A DNA stretch of 64,000 nt from Plantago ovata (GCA_028274465.1 CM051458.1:27168692-27232691), one strand, 5' to 3'. Numbered from the stretch's first letter, positions 22,490-33,767 are shown. Translations and numbers: made by a program. Notes: generated by a model from the sequence alone, not told the origin.

Positions 22490-23760
22490 TCAAGGATTTT
22501 TCAATACCCTTCCCTCCATGTCTTGAAGACGATAACTTCCGTTGGACCTTGCTTCAGTTATCTTGTAGGGGCCTTCCCAATTGGGTGCATCTTCCACCTT
22601 GCCCAAGATGTCTGCTCTTCGGGTACTAGGTCTCCAACTTGGAAGTCTCTTTCTCTTACGCCTTTGTTGTAGGTCTTCGCGATGAGTGCTTGATATCTGA
22701 GGATATTGGCCAAGGCTTGGTCCTCGATTCGCTGATTTCTCGAGGTCGAATAGTCTCTCTGTATGATTGTCCTCGGTTGATACCCTTGGATTCTGAGGGT
22801 TTCCACGCCACTTCTGCTGGTATGACTGCCTCGGACCCATAACTAGCGAGAAGGGAGTCTCTCTTGTAGCTGTCTTTGAAGTAGTGCGGTAGCCCACACC
22901 ACTCCATCAAGCGCGTCGACCCAGTCCCTGTTGGTAGCGAACCTCTTCTGCAAGTTGTTGACGAGGATTTTGTTGACGGCTTCTGTTTGCCCATTGGATT
23001 GAGGATGTCCCACAGAGGTATACCTCCTCTCAATCTTCATTTCCTTGCACCATTCATTGAATCTTTGGCCGCAAAATTGAGCACCATTATCCGAGATGAG
23101 GACCCTTGGCAAGCCAAATCGACACACGATGTTCCTCCAGACGAAGTTCATGACTCTTTGTTCGGTGATGGTAGATACTGCCTCAACTTCCGCCCACTTG
23201 CTAAGTATTCGACCGCAACAATGATGAACTTCTTTTGACCCGTACCTCTTGGGAAGGGACCGACTATGTCGATGCCCCATATGTCGAAAGGGCAAGTGAT
23301 GGCGATGGGCATGAGAGGTTTCGCCGGGACGTTGATCAAATTGGCGTGCAATTGACACTCCTCGCACTTTCTCACAAATTGGGCAGCGTCTTCGCGAACG
23401 GTGGGCCAGTAGTATCCTTGTCGAATGACTTTTTGCCCGAGGGTTCTTCCTCCGGCATGGTCGCCGCAACTTCCTCGATGCATTTCTCCAAGAAGTTTTT
23501 GAACTTCGTGCTCGGCGACACATCTCAAGTAGACTCCCTCGAAAGACCTTTTGTACAAGTAGTCTCCTTGCATGATGTATCGAGGAGCTTTCCCTTTGAT
23601 TCTCCTCGCTTCAGCCTTATCACGAGGAAGGCTTCCATTTTTGAGATATGTTGTTATCTCTTGCATCCAATTCGGTTGATCGTCAATTGGCAAGACGTTT
23701 GGCTTTGATGACCACAAAGATGATGCATTGATCCTCATGAGTATCACGTTCCGGGTATCC
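22490..23760 (-). pseudogene. Tat integrase, multiply frameshifted
   Basis: The zinc-binding part has two histidines (MHRGSCGDHAGG) and CEECQ. The catalytic core shows the first Asp in WGIDIVGPFPRGTG, the second in LISDNGAQFCG and the Glu in SNGQTEAVNKIL. The C-terminal part ends with WEGPYKITEARSNGSYRLQD. A frameshift lies near 23205, after FIIVAVEY, and a second near 22890. Integrase would join the cDNA to host DNA. No chromodomain is visible. Confidence 0.82.
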
Positions 23761-24260
23761 ACTCCTCCGGAGGCTGAAGCATACTTTGATAGGGCATCCG
23801 CCCTTTGATTGAGATCTCTCGAGAACTTTTCAATCTTACAACTTTCGAATTTTTGGATTTCTTCCGTGATGGCGCTCTTGTACTCAGCAAGTGAGTCTTT
23901 CTTGGTTCTGAATTTACCCGAGATTTGCTTCTCGGCCAGTTGAGAATCGGTGAAGAGATGTAGCTTCTTCACTTCCAATGATTTTGCCATACGTAGAGCG
24001 ATGAGGATGGCTTCATATTCTGCTTCGTTGTTGGAGACCGGGAAACTAAGAGTAACGGCGTACTCTAGTTCAGCCCCTCCGGGACTCTTGAAGTATATTC
24101 CTATCCCGCCATTTTTTCCTGACGAGGATCCATCAACATGAAGAATCCAAACGTCTCCGTGGTCGACTAGCTCTTTGGGTTTTGGAGAGACGGTCTCCGC
24201 CCCCTTTGGCTCGTCGGTTTCTCGGTCAGGAACACTTCATGCCTCTTCCTTTTGGTTTGG
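23760..24260 (-). pseudogene. Tat archaeal-type RNase H
   Basis: Motifs are WILHVDGSSS (first catalytic Asp), NNEAEYEAILIAL (Glu) and LFTDSQLAEKQI (second Asp), followed by NQRADALSKYAS. The frame differs from that of the RT upstream, so a frameshift lies near 24230. Elements with this domain carry it in addition to the RNase H attached to RT. Confidence 0.78.
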
Positions 24261-25780
24261 GACATCGCCTTAAGCTCTTTTAAAGCATCCTCCAGAGCTT
24301 GCATTGGGTTGTTTTGATGGGGACGCTCTTCGACCATCATCATAGCACTCTTTGTTGCTGAAGAGTTTTCCTCTGAAGTTCCTTTTGAGGGATACTCCAC
24401 GAAGAAGTCGGCTATGACTTGTGCTTTCTTGGCTACGGGTGCTTGGTAGTCGATGTCGTACTCGCTTAGCTCAATCGCCCACCTTGCCATTCTTCCCGAA
24501 TTTTCGGGCTTTCCGAGAACTTGCTTGAGAGGTTGCTTTGTCAAAACAACAACCTTGTGAGCCCCAAAGTAGGGTTTTAGCCTCCTTGCCGTATAAACAA
24601 GGGCAAAGGAAAGCCTCACGATATCCATGTACCGCGTTTCAGCCCCAGCAAGTACTTTGCTCAAGTAGTAGATGGGCAAGTGGTCGTTCCCTTGGATTCG
24701 CACCAAAACCGAGCTGATAGCTTCCTCGGTTGCTGCTAAGTACAGATAGAGTACCTCTCCGTCCACGGGCTTTGACAATAGAGGGGGAGCGAGTAGGTAT
24801 TCTTTCAGCTTCTCGAACGCTTCCTCGCACTCCTTTGTCCACTCGAAGTGGCTGCTCTTTCTCAATACCTTGAAAAAAGGTAGGTTTTTCTCGGCAGACC
24901 TTGAGATGAATCTACTCAACGCAATTGATTTTCCGACCAATTGTTGCACCTCATTGATGGACTGAGGTTGGGGAAGGTCGAGGATGGCCTTTATCTTTTC
25001 GGGGTTTGCTTCTATTCCTCTTTCTGTCACCATGTAACCGAGGAACTTCCCCCCTTTGACCCCGAAGGTACACTTCGTCGGGTTGAGCTTCATGCCATAC
25101 TTTCTCAAGATTGAGAAGCACTTGGCCAGGTAACCCACGTGTTGCTCCTCGGTCTTGCTCTTGACGAGCATGTCATCGACATATACTTCCATTGTTTTAC
25201 CTAGCTCTTCCTTGAACATCTTGTTGACCAGCCTTTGGTAGGTCGCTCCGGCGTTCTTAAGGCCAAATGGCATCACGTTGAAGCAATACACATTGCCGTT
25301 AGCGAAGAAGGCGGTTTTAGGCACATCATCTTTGGCCATTTTGACCTGGTAGAAGCCCTGGTATGCATCCATGAAACTCAGGAGGGCGCATCCAGCGGTG
25401 GAATCAACAAGCTGGTCGATCCGTGGGAGAGGGTATGGATCCTTCGGGCAAAACTTGTTGAGCCTTGTGAAATTGTTGCACATCCGCCATTTTCCCGGAC
25501 CCTTCTCCACGAGGACTACATTGCATACCCAGTCTGAGTACCTCACTTCTTTGATGTGGCCAGCTTTAAGAAGCCTTTGTACTTCCGCTTCTATGATGGC
25601 GTTATCTTCCGCACTGAAGTCTCTTCGCTTTTCTCTGATGTGGGTGATCGATGGGTCTACGTTCAGACGGTGAACGGCGACATGTGGGTCGATCCCCTTC
25701 AGGTCCTCGGTACTCCATGCGAAGACATCGTTGTTATCTTTCAAACATTGGATGAGTTTCATCCTGACTTCAGTGGCCAT
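24167..25780 (-). pseudogene. Tat reverse transcriptase and RNase H
   Basis: The 537-residue open frame carries the RT fingers and palm (NDVFAWSTEDLKGIDP, KGPGKWRMCNNFTRLNK, FMDAYQGFYQVKM) with the active site VYVDDMLVKS near residue 205. The thumb and connection follow (CTFGVKGGKFLGYMV), then the attached RNase H (LYLYLAATEEAISSVLVR, WAIELSEYDIDY). The last 30 or so residues are a frameshifted tail. A TAA at 25844-25846 separates it in frame from the protease. Confidence 0.85.
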
Positions 25781-25843
25781 CTCTGTGCCAATTTTTGTGA
25801 CCTTATCGACACTTCCTTCGACAATTTGGATTTCTTCTAGGGC

Positions 25844-26539
25844 TTATCTTGCTTCAATTTTGTTTTCCTCAAAGAATTTCTTCTTTTTGGAAGAGGGTGG
25901 GACTGGTGGAATCACTTGATACTCCTCGAGCTCCTTAACAGCTCCTACTAGAGTATCTTCGTCTTTCTTCATGGTTGATTTTCTTCGCCTAAGTGACGGA
26001 CTTGGCTTTTTTGATTTTCTCTTAACTCGCCGAACCGTGTAGAAACGATAAGGTGCATTGTGGACAAGGGGAGTCTCCTCGGATGACTGCCCGAGGTCGG
26101 GTTCCCCTATGGCAACTCTCGAAGTGAACTTGGCTGACAAGGTGTAGCATTCCCATGCTTCTCGTATGTCTCCTACTTCTTGTCCGATTCCCAAAGGAGT
26201 GGGGAATTTTAGCTTGTTGTGGACCGTGGACACTACGGCTCGGAATTGAGAGAGGGCGGGTCGCCCTAGGACTGCGAAATAATCGAATGGCATATCGACC
26301 ACCACGAAAGGAACTTGTTGGGTTACCCTTCTAGGAGCACTACCTATTGACACTGTGAGGTTGATCATTCCGAGCGGCATGACAGGTTGTCCTCCGAATC
26401 CTACCAATGCGCTCCTCACTTCTCTGAGCCCTTCCCTTGGGTTCATGTGCATCCTTTTCAAGGTTCCGGTGAAAATCAAGTTTGCCGAACATCCAGTATC
26501 GACGAGGATTCTACCCAACTTGTAGGATTGAACATCCAA
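25844..26539 (-). pseudogene. Tat aspartic protease region
   Basis: Its start lies in the same frame as gag but after a TGA at 26579-26581. The catalytic motif is ILVDTGCSANLIF, followed by the flap region and FAVLGRPALSQF, as in retropepsins. A Lys/Arg-rich stretch leads to RT. It would cleave the polyprotein. Confidence 0.8.
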
Positions 26540-26578
26540 GGACAGTACAAGTGGGACGCAAGGATCATAGATGTTGCC

Positions 26579-28837
26579 TCATCCGGCATGTTTTAGAGGT
26601 ATCTCGCTATCATCGAAAGAGATAAGGTTGGTTCCCGGTCGCGCGGCTTGAGCGTACTTCACGTCTCGGACCCTGAGGTTGTCCGCCGTAATTTCCCTTT
26701 GATTACGAGTGTCGCCGCCGGCGGGTCCTTCCGCAATCGTGAGAGTGCGGATGCTTCCATTTACAGGGCGGTTCTCATAATTGTTGTAATTATGGATGTC
26801 GTCGTCCTGAGGGTTTCCTTGGTATGGGTGCTCGCTCCCTGTTTGAGGAGGTGGGGGCAGTAGTGCCAGAGGTTCCTCCTTCCGGATGTAGTTAACCAAT
26901 TGACCGCCACGTATCATCCTCTCAATCTCGTTCTTGAGCTCGACACACTCATCTGAGGTGTGCCCTTTCCCTTTGTGAAACTTGCAAAATTTTTCCGAGT
27001 TCTTGTTCCTTTGGTTTTCCTTAATCGGGGGTGGCCACGAGACGTCTAGCTTCCTCGAGACTATATAGTTCAAGATGTCGGATCTTGGCCTATTCAAGTC
27101 TGTGTAGTTGCTATATCGTCTTGGAGGTGACCTTCTGGGAGGAGACCTCCTGTCTCTGAAATCATTTCTTGAGTTGCCCTCCTTGATCAACCCAAACTTT
27201 TGCTCTTTCCTCTGCTTCCCGGGATTTTGTGGGCGAGGAGGGTACTCTTTCTCTTTTTCTTTTTCTTTCCCTTTTTCCTTGGGAAGATTGGTTCTTACTG
27301 TGACCGTTCTTCGGAATTCCTCGGCTTCGAGGAAGTCCTTGCAAACTTTGGCAAGTTGTGCTTCATTCTCTATACACGATGCTGAGAGTACATCTTGGAA
27401 TCTGATGTTGGTAGTGTTACCATACAAGTATTCCTTCCTCTCATTGATCGAGTGATCCTCGACTTGGAGGGCTGCTTCATGAAAGCGGTTGATGAAGTCC
27501 CTCAAGTCTTCATTGTTTCTCTGGACAATTTCGGCCAAGTACCTCACCCGTCTCTTGGCGTTCATCACTTTCTCGAAACGCTTAGAAAACTCCTTACAGA
27601 GGTCTCTATATGATTTGATAGATCGGTGAGGAAGGCGCGACCACCATTTCATGGCTTCTCCGGAAAGGTTAGCCGGGAAGAGGAGTGCCTTAGTCCTTGA
27701 GTCATGACCGTAGGCATCCATTTTGGTGCCAAATCTTACCAAGTAGTCCTTCGGACAACTTGTTCCATCATAGCTTTCGAAGGTGGGAAAGCCTCTTTCA
27801 ATTTTGGCTTGGTGGTTCCTGATCTCGTCGCACAAAGGGCTCGGATCTTGGTCTTGCTCTCTTTCTTGGACAGTTCCACGAAGAGTCTCTATCTGAGCAT
27901 CAAGTGTGGATTTCCTCGCGTTGAGTTCCTCCAGAGTGAGCCTCCTCCCCGTGATCGGATCGACCAGAGGGGTTACCTCAACTACTGTTCTCAACGCTTG
28001 ATTCTCTTCCACTGCCTCTTGTTGGTTTTGAGGAGTTACCTGGTTGGGAGTAACTTGATTGGGGAGAGCAGGTGGTGTAGCGACCGCCTGAGCTCTATTT
28101 TCTTGTTGCGCCACATTTTGCAATGATGCCCGTATTCTTCTATCAATCAGGTCTCTCAAATCATCCGGGGCACCTTGTGGTCCTAACCTCGATTGGATTC
28201 TTGATGGTCCAAGTCGAGATTGGATCGGCCTGATGTTGGCTCTCGAATGTGCTTCATCTTGTGCAACAGGTGCTCTTCCTTGAGATTGACGAGGAGCGAC
28301 CAATGTAGCCCGAGGTTGCTCTTGCACGGGCGCTTGTGGCTCTACTGGAGCTTGTATCTCGGTATTAACCCTAATAGTCTCATTACCTCCGACATATCCT
28401 TGCAAAGTAAGAAGGAATAGACCGTATTGAGCTTCGCCCATCCCGAAATCTGATGGTCGGACGACACGTCCATCAGGAAGGGTGAAGTTCAATGCGGTCG
28501 GTTGAGGAGGATTCACTGCCACAGGAGGTTGGTTAATTGCTACCGGATGAGGCTGCCCCCTGGACTCGGCGTTGTTCGCGACTCTCAAAGCTCCATAGGC
28601 GTTTCCTACCGGGACTCCTTGCGGGTTATTTTCTCCCGATGTCTCATTTTGGGAGTGAGTGACATTAGTAAATGCCCCCTCCGTATAATCCCGGTTCCTT
28701 GCAACATTGTTATTTCTTGGCTCCCTAGGAACACCCTCCGTTCCTCCTCCGCGACCGTTATTAGAGGGACGGCCTCTAGGTCGAGGAGGATTTGCGGGTG
28801 GTGCATTAGCAAGACGGTTGCTTCTTCTGGGAGGCAT
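26579..28837 (-). CDS. Tat Gag protein, 752 residues
   Basis: The frame starts at the ATG at 28835-28837, about 70 bases inside the primer site. The N-terminal third is Pro/Gln/Arg-rich and disordered (MPPRRSNRLANAPP). A retrotransposon Gag domain lies near residues 340-500 (FESYDGTSCPKDYLVRFGT, MKWWSRLPHRSIKSY). After a Lys/Glu-rich linker (KEKGKEKEKEKEYPP) comes a zinc knuckle of CX2HX4HX4C type (CKFHKGKGHTSDEC), usual for Tat elements. The frame is open until a TGA that cuts it from the protease. Expected to form the particle. Confidence 0.82.
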   Translation of the reverse strand: MPPRRSNRLANAPPANPPRPRGRPSNNGRGGGTEGVPREPRNNNVARNRDYTEGAFTNVTHSQNETSGENNPQGVPVGNAYGALRVANNAESRGQPHPVAINQPPVAVNPPQPTALNFTLPDGRVVRPSDFGMGEAQYGLFLLTLQGYVGGNETIRVNTEIQAPVEPQAPVQEQPRATLVAPRQSQGRAPVAQDEAHSRANIRPIQSRLGPSRIQSRLGPQGAPDDLRDLIDRRIRASLQNVAQQENRAQAVATPPALPNQVTPNQVTPQNQQEAVEENQALRTVVEVTPLVDPITGRRLTLEELNARKSTLDAQIETLRGTVQEREQDQDPSPLCDEIRNHQAKIERGFPTFESYDGTSCPKDYLVRFGTKMDAYGHDSRTKALLFPANLSGEAMKWWSRLPHRSIKSYRDLCKEFSKRFEKVMNAKRRVRYLAEIVQRNNEDLRDFINRFHEAALQVEDHSINERKEYLYGNTTNIRFQDVLSASCIENEAQLAKVCKDFLEAEEFRRTVTVRTNLPKEKGKEKEKEKEYPPRPQNPGKQRKEQKFGLIKEGNSRNDFRDRRSPPRRSPPRRYSNYTDLNRPRSDILNYIVSRKLDVSWPPPIKENQRNKNSEKFCKFHKGKGHTSDECVELKNEIERMIRGGQLVNYIRKEEPLALLPPPPQTGSEHPYQGNPQDDDIHNYNNYENRPVNGSIRTLTIAEGPAGGDTRNQREITADNLRVRDVKYAQAARPGTNLISFDDSEIPLKHAG

Positions 28838-28902
28838 ATTCGTGAAGTGTCACGAGGAGGAAAGTGGCTCGACCAGTAGGGCAATGAATGACCTTTCATG
28901 TC

Positions 28903-28923
28903 GCTTCCCACAGACGGCGCCAA
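28903..28923 (-). promoter_or_regulatory. Tat primer-binding site
   Basis: On the minus strand TTTGGCGCCGTCTGTGGGAA follows the LTR end at 28925. This is the usual form of the primer site in Tat elements. Confidence 0.75.
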
Positions 28924-28924
28924 A

Positions 28925-29679
28925 TGTTGAAAGGTAATTCGTGTTTCTTTCTAAGTTCGCAATGAGTCGCTATTCTAAGTCTTTCTAGTTCTTCTTGTAG
29001 TGTTCCTCTAAGATAGGAAATGAGCCTTCTTGTAGCTTCCTCGTACCTGAAATAGACTAGAGGGGGGGGGGGTTAGTGTCTCTTGCCCGGTCTGTAAGGT
29101 ATCAGACCGGAGAGGCGACTTTACGAGTAGGGAGTTGTGAGGCTTCCCTAGTAAGAGTAGTGAGAGTGGTGCTCGGGTGACGTAGTTAATGCTTACTGTT
29201 GAGGAGTAAATGAGGGCCTTTTATACTTGAGACCCTTCATCTTCAGGTCATGTAGGATCACGCCACGTGTACGGCTAGGATTGAGGCCTTCCTCGGCCCA
29301 GGCCCATTAAGGAGGTCTGTGGGCCTTGGCCCAAGAGAGCAACCATGGCTGGTCGCTCTGAGGTCCTCGTGCCTTCCTTGTGCGTGGGTGATGCGAGTAG
29401 TGTTCTGCTCAGTTGCTGTCAAGGAGCGTTACCTTGACGTAAGGCCTCCTCGAGCCCGAGAGAGATGCTCCTCGAGCCCACTGGCAGCTTTGTCCTTGAG
29501 AGGAGCTTATTTTGAGGGTTGTCCTCCCAGTGATGGTTGGACCCTATGTTGGTCGATCCACACCTTAGTGACATACTTGGGTGTGGTTGTGCCCCTTGAG
29601 GGACGGCCTATGATGCTTTGTCGCGCTCTTAGACCGCTCCGGTTCGTACATGCGGACTGGACATATTTCAACCCTAACA
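28925..29679 (-). repeat. 5' LTR of the Tat element, 755 bp
   Basis: On the minus strand it runs from TGTTAGGGTTGAAATATG (29679) to CTTTCAACA (28925). A TATA box on the minus strand (AGTATAAAAGG) is near 29219-29229. A G-run at about 29061-29070 may affect base accuracy. The outer edge is fixed by comparison: 29680 onward matches the reverse complement of 48871 and leftwards, which lacks the LTR. Confidence 0.82.
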
Positions 29680-30114
29680 TCAACCAATGCCATCCAATTT
29701 TCCTAAAAGTGTACAAAAAGTTATAATCCAGAGCCCTATTAAGGTAAGGTCATTCAAACACTATCATCAAAGAGGAAAATAAACAGTAGCATGCAGTATG
29801 TCAATGAATTGAAGGCTGGTAGTTGGAAGAAGATAAGAAATTACACACCCCTTATGGTCCTTGGTTTGACTGATCTGCCAAGGATTATGTAGGATTTAAA
29901 AGACTTTGGCTAATTGATAGTGTGTATGGCTAAATATAGGATGTTTGTTATGGGGAGACATTTTTTGTGCATGTAGTGTGAATTGTGATCGTGGTTATCG
30001 ATGAAAAATTACAAGAACAATGGCCTATTTATAGTAGGTGAATATCTTAGTTAAAATATAAGAGAGAATGATAATGTGGTGATAAGGAAGGAGAGAGAAA
30101 TATAATACTCCGTA

Positions 30115-30370
30115 CTTGCTCCATTTCTTTAGTTACTTCCTAAATGGTACGGAGTAAAAATTACTATTTCATTGATTTGTATGAGTATTTAATTGTGAAA
30201 AGGTGATAAAGTATGATAGAGAGTGAAACAATGGTTATAAAGAAGGAGAGAGAAATAATAAAAAATTGATAAGTGGGTTGAAAAACTTTCTATATTTGGA
30301 TTAGGAAATTTGTTTGAGAGCGCCTAAAATAGAAACCTAGGAAGTTGGAGTATTAATGAAATGGAGGAAG
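30115..30370. mobile_element. Stowaway-like MITE (unit 1)
   Basis: TA-flanked, with terminal inverted repeats of the form CTTGCTCCATTTC...GAAATGGAGGAAG, about 256 bp. Other copies lie at 35419-35670, 43710-43907 (cut) and 48182-48437, as part of the larger duplications. Confidence 0.65.
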
Positions 30371-30409
30371 TAAAAAATTGTTGAGTGGAATAGAAACTTT
30401 CCGTTTGGG

Positions 30410-30580
30410 CCGGGTCAACACGAGCTGACCCGGTTTAATCAGTATTCGGTGCCCTCTGCGGGCCGAAACCACAAAAACTGACATTTTTGGCCGGATTTGG
30501 TCGTGTCAACACGAGCTGACCCTATTTAACCGGTACTCGGTGCCCTTTGCGGGACGAAACCACAAAAAATCGGGAAAATA
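30410..30580 (+). repeat. tandem dimer of a GC-rich unit
   Basis: Two copies about 100 bases apart share GTCAACACGAGCTGACCC and CGGTGCCCT.TGCGGG. The same dimer is present at 35705-35890 and, inverted, in both right-arm repeats. GTCAACACGAGCTGAC contains a small inverted repeat. Function unknown. Confidence 0.7.
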
Positions 30581-32294
30581 TCGGACTCGGGATTTTGAAC
30601 TAAAAAAAAATAAAAGAACTTGATTGAACCTTGAACTTGTTTATTTGGATCATTATAATATTTGAAGTTTGAACTAGCTTGTTCGTTTAAATTGGATCAT
30701 TTTAATGTTCTAGTGATGTACTACTACTATGAGTCTATGACTTTATTATGGTTTCAATGAGTTAATATGACATTTATGTTTGAATTTTCAATGTCATTTG
30801 TTGATAAATAATTAAATATGTATAGTATTTATTATATACATCGTTTGATTTTACATATTCTTTATCTGTTCCGAGACAAATGTTCGAGATGACCCGGGTT
30901 GACCCTTCTAATTAGGAGGTAGTCGGACATGGCCTCCGATACGAGATCTTAAACATATTTATCAACTACTTCGTCTTAAACATTGTAGATTCTAATTAAA
31001 TTGATTATAATCCTAAAGGACATGTTATTCGATAACAGGATGAACAAGAGATTGAACCCTTAATACTCGTCCATCCCTGATGATGGAATTTTAACAAGAG
31101 AAAAATTATCTAGCAAAAATGACATATCCTACACTCTAATACAATTATGAGATACTACTAGAGATACAACTACAAGTAACAAAAACATTAAAAAAATAAA
31201 TAAATAAAAGAAAGAAAGAAAGAAAGAAAATAAGCTGAAAGGAGAGACTCAGGCTTATCGGTCTAGCATGTAATCATGTATCTATGCATGTCAAATCGAT
31301 TTTATTGGAACTCACACACAAAATATACCCTCTAATTACTCCTCTCTCACTTCCATCTATCATGATTTGTTATTAAAATATTGATATCTTATCTTAATTG
31401 ACCTAAGTCAAATGAGAAGATTAAACATAATGTAAACAACTTCTTCATTTATTTGGCTAAGTTTATATTCATTTCTTTGCTTCTATTTTTCAGTATTGTT
31501 TATACAAAATAATGTAACTCAATTACAATGAATATAAGCTCCTATATTAACATTGAGATTTTAAGTAGATTTTTTTATCACCTTAAATTTAGAAAGTAAA
31601 TCAGTTCGAAATCACCAGTTCACCACTACCACTACTAGCCATCTCCAAAAATTTCTCCTTCCAGGATCATTCATTGTAACTGTTAATCAAGTGACTTTAT
31701 ATATTTATGAAATTGTACCTGTTACGTCTTCTTCTTCATAAACCAAATTTAATTTCACAAGACCACTTTCACATTGGACTAGCTTGAATAGATGATCTTT
31801 ACAAGTGAAGAAAAAATAGGGTGCTCAGTGTAAATAATTAGGGACAAAATATCTTAATTCTTAGTTACAGTTATTAGTCCCAAATTAGCAGTTACCACAA
31901 ATCTCTCCCTCAACTCATTATATCCGGCTGTTCACATATATACTAAAATTAGAGTTTTATTCTATTTAAATTGACTTTGTCAATAATGTGCATCCTAATC
32001 ATTTTTATTTTCACGTGGGTACCGCGTGTCATTCAACTATTGTGAATTGTGATCGTGGTTATTGATGAAAAATTACAACAACAATGGCCTATTTATAGTA
32101 GGTGAATATCTTAGTTAATGATGATTTAATATGATTTGCGTGACCCCATGAGCCACGTTTTTCACTCCACAAACACACACTTGTTCAATTTTTGTTTGGT
32201 TTTAAATCTTATACTTATCTTTTTTACTAGTAGTAGCTTGTTTAAGAAGAGTGAAAATAATTAAATAAATATTAAAACATGTGACAAAATATTA

Positions 32295-32566
32295 CTCCCT
32301 TCGTCCCGGTGAGAAGTCTACGTTTGCTTTTTGCACGGTTTTTAATGAGAGGTTTTGTTTGATAGTGATTTATTAATATAAAATGGAATGTGGGTCAATA
32401 TTTAAATGGTAGTGGTGGGGAAAAGGATTAAATTAAAGTGTGAATGTGGGGACAATGATTAAAGTAATATAAATGGTATGTGGGGTAGCTTCCAAAATAG
32501 AAACGTAAAGAATTGATTGGGACGGCCCAAAAAGGAATACGTAAAGAAATGAGCGGGACAGATGAG
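32295..32566. mobile_element. Stowaway MITE present only in the left arm
   Basis: Termini CTCCCTTCGTCCC and GGGACAGATGAG are typical of Stowaway elements, with TA at both sides (32293-32294 and 32567-32568). The right arm has the uninterrupted site at 46231-46232 with a single TA. Length 272 bp. Confidence 0.85.
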
Positions 32567-33027
32567 TACTTAGAATAAGAAGCTAATTTGCTAGTAGTTA
32601 CGACTAATTCAAATGTTCGATAATACACATTGTTAAGTTGTAAAGAATTCGCATGCAAATGTTTATTTATTTATTTTATTTTATTTTATTTTATTTATTT
32701 ATTTTTATTTTATTATTATTATTATTTTTTTAATTTATTTTAGTCGGGCGTTACATGTTCTTATAAAAAAAACATACTTCCTCCGTCCAATAATAAATGT
32801 AACACATTTCGTATGTCTAACTATAATATAGTTCAATTCAAAACTATTAATTGCATAACTAAAAAAAATATATACATTTATAGCACACCATTTATATTAA
32901 ATTTAATTACTCAATTAGTTATTTTTTTATTACGTTTGAAGTCATTATGTATGTGAAGATTATATATTCACTCCATTTATTTCAATATATTATTTAATAA
33001 TATAATAATATTTTACAAGATTATGCT

Positions 33028-33059
33028 TCACACGCGTAGCGTGTGATGCGGTTCCTAGT
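33028..33059 (+). mobile_element. Helitron-like 3' terminus
   Basis: A perfect 8-bp stem (TCACACGC / GCGTGTGA) with a GTA loop is followed after 8 bases by CTAG and then T, the classic Helitron end. The inverted copy is at 45735-45765 in the right arm. The 5' end is not identified. Confidence 0.6.
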
Positions 33060-33148
33060 AACATATACTTCAGACGAATAATATGCTTGTTAATATATTT
33101 TTTAAAGTTGAATAATTTTATTTATTTAGTCCAAAATTTAATAAGCTA

Positions 33149-33177
33149 CTAGTAAATTGAAACGCGGTACCCGCGTG
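33149..33177 (-). mobile_element. second Helitron-like 3' terminus, opposite strand
   Basis: On the minus strand a stem ACGCGG / CCGCGT with a 3-base loop is followed after 9 bases by CTAG and then T. The right-arm copy at 45616-45644 has a 7-bp stem. It points toward the end at 33058, with about 90 bases between them. Confidence 0.5.
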
Positions 33178-33529
33178 ATAAAGTATAATTGAATTTTAAT
33201 TCGTCTAAAAGTCGATATCTAATACATTGTTCATAAAATTATCCATCGGAATATTACTACAAATTGTTTACAACTATTTTTCAAATTTATTACTACAAAT
33301 TTGTGTATTTATTGAAATATATTATTTAAAATTAATATATTATTATATGTTATCCTGCCATCAAATTAAATTAATTGATTTTACATCTCTATCTCTACAT
33401 GTTATCAGGCTCATATGGCCATATCCCTGCTAAAACAATTAGAGAACGGAATTGTTTGGTGTCTATTTGTATTAGAGTATGGAATTGCGGATGTGGGAGT
33501 ATTTTACTTGGTAGTGATATATAACAAGG

Positions 33530-33767
33530 AAAAATTACATCTGGACCCCCTGTTAAACGACCACTTTTCAAATTGGCCCACCTTTCCAAAACAATTACAT
33601 CTAAGTCCAAAATGGGTCAAATTTAGTTAAAACAATTACACCTGGACCCCAAAATTGGGGTCCAGATGTAATTAAATCTTTTAACAGGGGTGTTATATGT
33701 AATAAAAATATAATTGGGCTAATCTGTAATAGATGAAAATAACAAGGGTATGAGATGTAATTGCCCC
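33530..33767. mobile_element. 238-bp MITE-like insertion, left arm only
   Basis: It is flanked by the direct repeat TATATAACAAGG (33518-33529 and 33768-33779). The right arm has one copy and no insertion (near 45265-45275). The ends share AATTACATCT in inverted orientation. A flanking duplication of 9-12 bases would suit a Mutator-type non-autonomous element, but assignment is tentative. Confidence 0.7.

Larger units (their letters stand above)
22155..29679 (-). mobile_element. Tat-lineage Ty3/gypsy retrotransposon, minus strand
   Basis: Reading leftwards from 29679: 5' LTR, primer site, gag, protease, RT with RNase H, a second archaeal-type RNase H, integrase, then about 330 bases of non-coding sequence to a gap. 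The second RNase H before integrase is a recognised mark of the Tat lineage. The 3' LTR and its flank are not visible. Gag, protease and RT share one frame with stops at 26579 and 25844. Several frameshifts follow in the RNase H and integrase part, so the element is not autonomous. Confidence 0.85.
30053..31346 (+). repeat. direct repeat unit 1 within the left arm
   Basis: It matches 35357-36637 in direct orientation for about 1.29 kb, from TAAAATATAAGAG to CTCTAATTACTCCT. The ends are not TG...CA, so these are not simple LTRs. Unit 2 lies directly upstream of the PB1-like gene. Confidence 0.8.

Noticed and set aside
29680..29684. TCAAC as the target duplication of the Tat element
   Set aside because: Only the right flank is visible. 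The left partner is missing, so it cannot be confirmed.
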